64,000 nucleotides of DNA from the NCBI GenBank assembly GCA_021904315.1, contig CM038916.1, forward strand, positions 8,521,065-8,585,064. The letters are read 5' to 3'. Under the pieces are notes generated by a model that saw only the letters and a program-made list of their open reading frames with translations, was not told the origin of the DNA and made no database searches. Below are positions 60,766 through 64,000 of the stretch, piece after piece. Positions within the stretch are counted from its first letter, which is position 1. Each line of letters starts with the position of its first letter. Position numbers and translations under genes: made by a program. This stretch comes from Sphagnum magellanicum (lineage: Eukaryota > Streptophyta > Sphagnopsida > Sphagnales > Sphagnaceae).

Positions 60766-63700
60766 TTGCCAAAAATGAGCAACTCAACCATGCATTCATT
60801 TGATAGCAGAATATTTGATCCAAGGTTTCATGGAAGAGAACAACCTTTGAAACAAATTAGGTTTTGACTATTGTCTTTCATTTTTGAGCTCTCAAGCTAG
60901 CCTCTTTACATGTTGATTCCCATTCTTATTTCTCCTTCTTTGATTCTTCACCCATGTTATGGTTTTGTGCAAAACATCTTACATTTGTGACACACTCACT
61001 TCTTTCATCCCAATGCCAATTGTAATATCTTTAATGGCATACTAACATGCCTTAAATATTACATGGCCAAAACATGTGTTATTAAAAGGTGAATAAAACT
61101 ACAATGGTGTACAAGATACAACACTTATCAATGTAGAAACAAAGGTTTTTAGGTTTGTGTATTCATCCTTGACATAAGCAATGATCTAAACATGTTTTTT
61201 CATACTAGTGATGCCATGTGTAGGGTTGTAAAAAAGAACACCTTTCTTGGATCGTGTAGTGTTGTTGTTTTGAAGTTTGACCTATAGGGTGATACATGAT
61301 GCTATTCATTGTTTGAATCATTTGAACATGGACTACTATAGATGGATCATTGAACACAAAGGATGCCCAAGTGGGGAATGTTTGATAATGTGAGAGCCAA
61401 GACTTTTGGTTCTTTTGCAATTTGACAAGTTGAACACCTTAAGACACTTCTTGTTTAGCATCAACTTTAACACTTTCAATCATTAGCTTTGAAGTGAATG
61501 CTTCATCCATGATGTCAATAGGTTGTTGCACCAATTCATTAGTGATGTTGATAATTGTAAATTTTTCGACCTTCTTCACAATCAAATGAAAAATAAATAT
61601 CATAATTTGTAAATGTCATTACAAAAGACAAAAACCCAAATGAAAAAGATGATGAAACATTATTCAACCTTAAATCCTAATTCAAACACCTTAAGTCCAA
61701 CATTTCATGCATGAAACCTTCACAATCTACATTGGTTTTCAATCTACATGGATGTCATTACTATGAAGACAAGAGTAATGAACAAGACCAACAATGTAGA
61801 AATAAACCTCTAAAAAATAAAATCATTGCAACACAAAGAGGCCTCTTTAATCTTTTTCTGTAGTTCAAAATTCATGAAATGTAAAAGGTAGATTGAAAAC
61901 AAAAACTAAAAACTAAATGTAAGCTTCAACAAGGGGTGAAAAGAACTTAGAATAATGCTTGTGCTTGCATTACATTGAAGTTGGAATGTCATATTTCAAT
62001 TGCAAAATGCCATTGCTTTCAACTTTCAACCCAACATGTCACATTTTATAACTCAAAACAAAAATGATGAATCACAAGTGTGTGCAAAAACATTGATACC
62101 AAGGGAGATAGTCACATTAACCCTAAACATTAGGATGCATTTTGGTATTGAACCTATAAAACTAGACTAATCTAAATTCAAATGCGTTTTCGCAAAAGAA
62201 ATACCAAGGGTGTACTAATATTAGATGAATATTAGGAGGAATAGATATTAGGTTGGTCATGTTGATACCATTGTTGATATTAGGTGTCAACCTATGTACC
62301 AACCCAACACTCAGTGTTGGTTCATGTGTAGATGCATTTTGGGTGCAAAAACAAAAGATTTTCAAATGAGAAATGAGTAATTGGGGTTAGTTATGTTTAG
62401 TGGTTTTTTTAGGACTTAGAGACATGCTTGTCTAGTGCATCACAAAAAAAACGAAGATTGAAAGTTCGAAAAATTCTAGGTTGGTGTGGGATGTTGGAAT
62501 AAACCTTTTTAAAAACAAATTAAACTAGCCATATAGTATGTATTTTTTGGAATCTATCAATTTAGCTATGTACATTGTAAATGTTGTGTTCATAAAGGGA
62601 GGTCATTGATCATTTATATACTAATGGTGAAAAAAAAGTGTAACAACTTTGGAATATTAGATATCTTGATTTCAAAAGTGGAACTTGATAGAATTTTTTG
62701 AACTTTTGTCGTTCTAATATATAATCCTCATCACAAGTTATATAAATGCTATAATGGAAATATTGTTTCCTTCATGGGTACGAGCCATGGTGAAGTATGT
62801 CCAAGTCCATTATGAATCATGTTTTTAAACTAAAGTCAAATTGTACTTAGCATCTTCTTTCATTTGTTTTGTGTAATCAACATGTTTAGGAGTTATTCAT
62901 GAAAAATGTCAACTAGTTCTAACTATTTCAAAACTTCCAATACTTTTGATCAATTCATGATTAAGACTTAAAGAATGTGACTTAGATTTTTACAATTTTA
63001 TGACATTAAAAAATGGTGATTTTTTTCACACAAAAAATTGCAATTCATTATATATGTTTGACATAAACTTTTTGTCATTACCCAATGTTAAATTGCCATT
63101 TTAAGGTAATATATGCCACAGTAAACACCACATATGTACATTATAATGAATGAAACCACAAAGTTTATCTCACCATGTCATGAGTTGCAATGTTTTATGT
63201 GAGAAAATCATATTCTCTTGTAGTGCAACACTAAAATTGGGAATGACCATCCATTCCACTTGATGAGCCCATGGGCATGACATTTTGGCACTTGCTTGCT
63301 TAATAGCTTCATTTGGATGTTGAGACAAAGATGTATGTTGGAATGCAATTTAGTTGCCTAAATTGGCACTCATGATTAGAAGGTCACCTCAATACAATGA
63401 AACATGGGAGGGGGGAGGAGGGTGAAATTTTTTTTGCTTACATTGTACTATGTTTTTAAGATGAAATTAGTTCTTGATATGAGCCTTGAAGGCTAAGACC
63501 TCTCTACAACCATTTTACTTTTACTCAATGACTTTGATAATTGACTCAATGTACATCACTCATAGGGGAGAAGAAAACCGGCCATTGGATTCAGAGTTTA
63601 CACAATGAAGATTTTTTCATAAAAACATCTAGTGAAAATCAAGCAAGGAATGGAATGGTGATAACAAAGTAAAAATTAACGTCATGCAAGAGTGGGCTAG

Positions 63701-64000
63701 TGCTACACCCAAGGATGGATTTCCTTACAAGAAAAAGATTTGGACATGACATTTGTACATGCATCTTGATATGGCACTCAAAATGACCAAATTTGGTTTT
63801 GAAAAAGAAATGAGTAGTTCAAATGTGCTCTCATCGAGCAAAAATAAAACCTTGCAATTTCAAAAGGAAGTCATGTTGATGACTCTTAGTGATGGAACTC
63901 TTTGGGCTAGCTCACAAATGTGTTTCCAAAGTTGGCTCTCATTAGCCACCCTCAATCCTCACCATCCTCATTCATGTAATCTTGAATGCAAGCAAGGAGC
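60766..64000. other. AT-rich gene-free stretch
   Basis: No coding region is supported. Minus-strand frames at 61205-61420 and 62162-62365 are short and not recognised. The first has a faintly coding look (PTWASFVFNDPSIVVHV) and could be part of a decayed element. The window ends inside this stretch. Confidence 0.5.

Noticed and set aside
1-64000. tRNA, rRNA, snRNA and microRNA genes
   Set aside because: I looked for B-box-like GGTTC-A-A motifs with clover-leaf arms and for familiar conserved microRNA sequences and saw none that held up. A dedicated covariance-model search would be decisive.

Overview
This window looks like nuclear DNA of a land plant. Four convincing protein genes are present, all from plant families: a fasciclin-like arabinogalactan protein (FLA), a GT34 xyloglucan xylosyltransferase (XXT), a plant-type alpha/beta hydrolase with 11 exons, and a xyloglucan endotransglucosylase/hydrolase (XTH) with 5 exons. 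Every intron I could place is GT-AG, and introns are short to medium (about 107 to 910 bp). Intergenic DNA is AT-rich and long, with many decayed repeats and no intact transposon. The lineage cannot be fixed from the sequence. Sparse genes, intronless FLA and XXT, and the style of repeats would fit a non-seed plant, but that is only an impression.

Layout. 1-4.6 kb: AT-rich DNA with an in-frame duplicated ORF fragment and a decayed LINE-type remnant on the minus strand (about 1.8-3.4 kb). 4.6-8.3 kb: a GC-richer island with a ~100-bp tandem array, a CpG-rich 18-bp palindrome, a likely small two-membrane-segment protein (6420-6890) and exon-like fragments I could not join. 8.3-15.3 kb: AT-rich, no genes seen. 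15.3-18.4 kb: FLA gene with a duplicated ~380-bp block upstream. 18.5-40 kb: gene desert of repeats. Its most striking part is a ~1.9-kb imperfect palindrome at 23.0-24.9 kb, flanked by two arrays of a ~100-bp repeat in opposite orientation (21.4-21.9 and 27.4-27.8 kb). 41.0-42.3 kb: XXT (+). 44.5-49.6 kb: alpha/beta hydrolase (-). 51.5-54.1 kb: XTH (-). 55-64 kb: AT-rich desert with a decayed hAT transposase on the minus strand near 59.1-59.8 kb and a second copy of a dispersed repeat also seen at 33.0-33.3 kb.

How the genes relate. XXT adds xylose to the glucan backbone of xyloglucan in the Golgi. XTH cuts and rejoins xyloglucan in the cell wall. FLA proteins are GPI-anchored cell-surface proteoglycans. 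Thus three of the four clear genes act on or at the cell wall, and XXT and XTH lie within 13 kb with one unrelated gene between them. Whether that is more than chance cannot be told here. I did not find a clearly new biological system. The nested palindrome/inverted-array region is the structure I would look at first.
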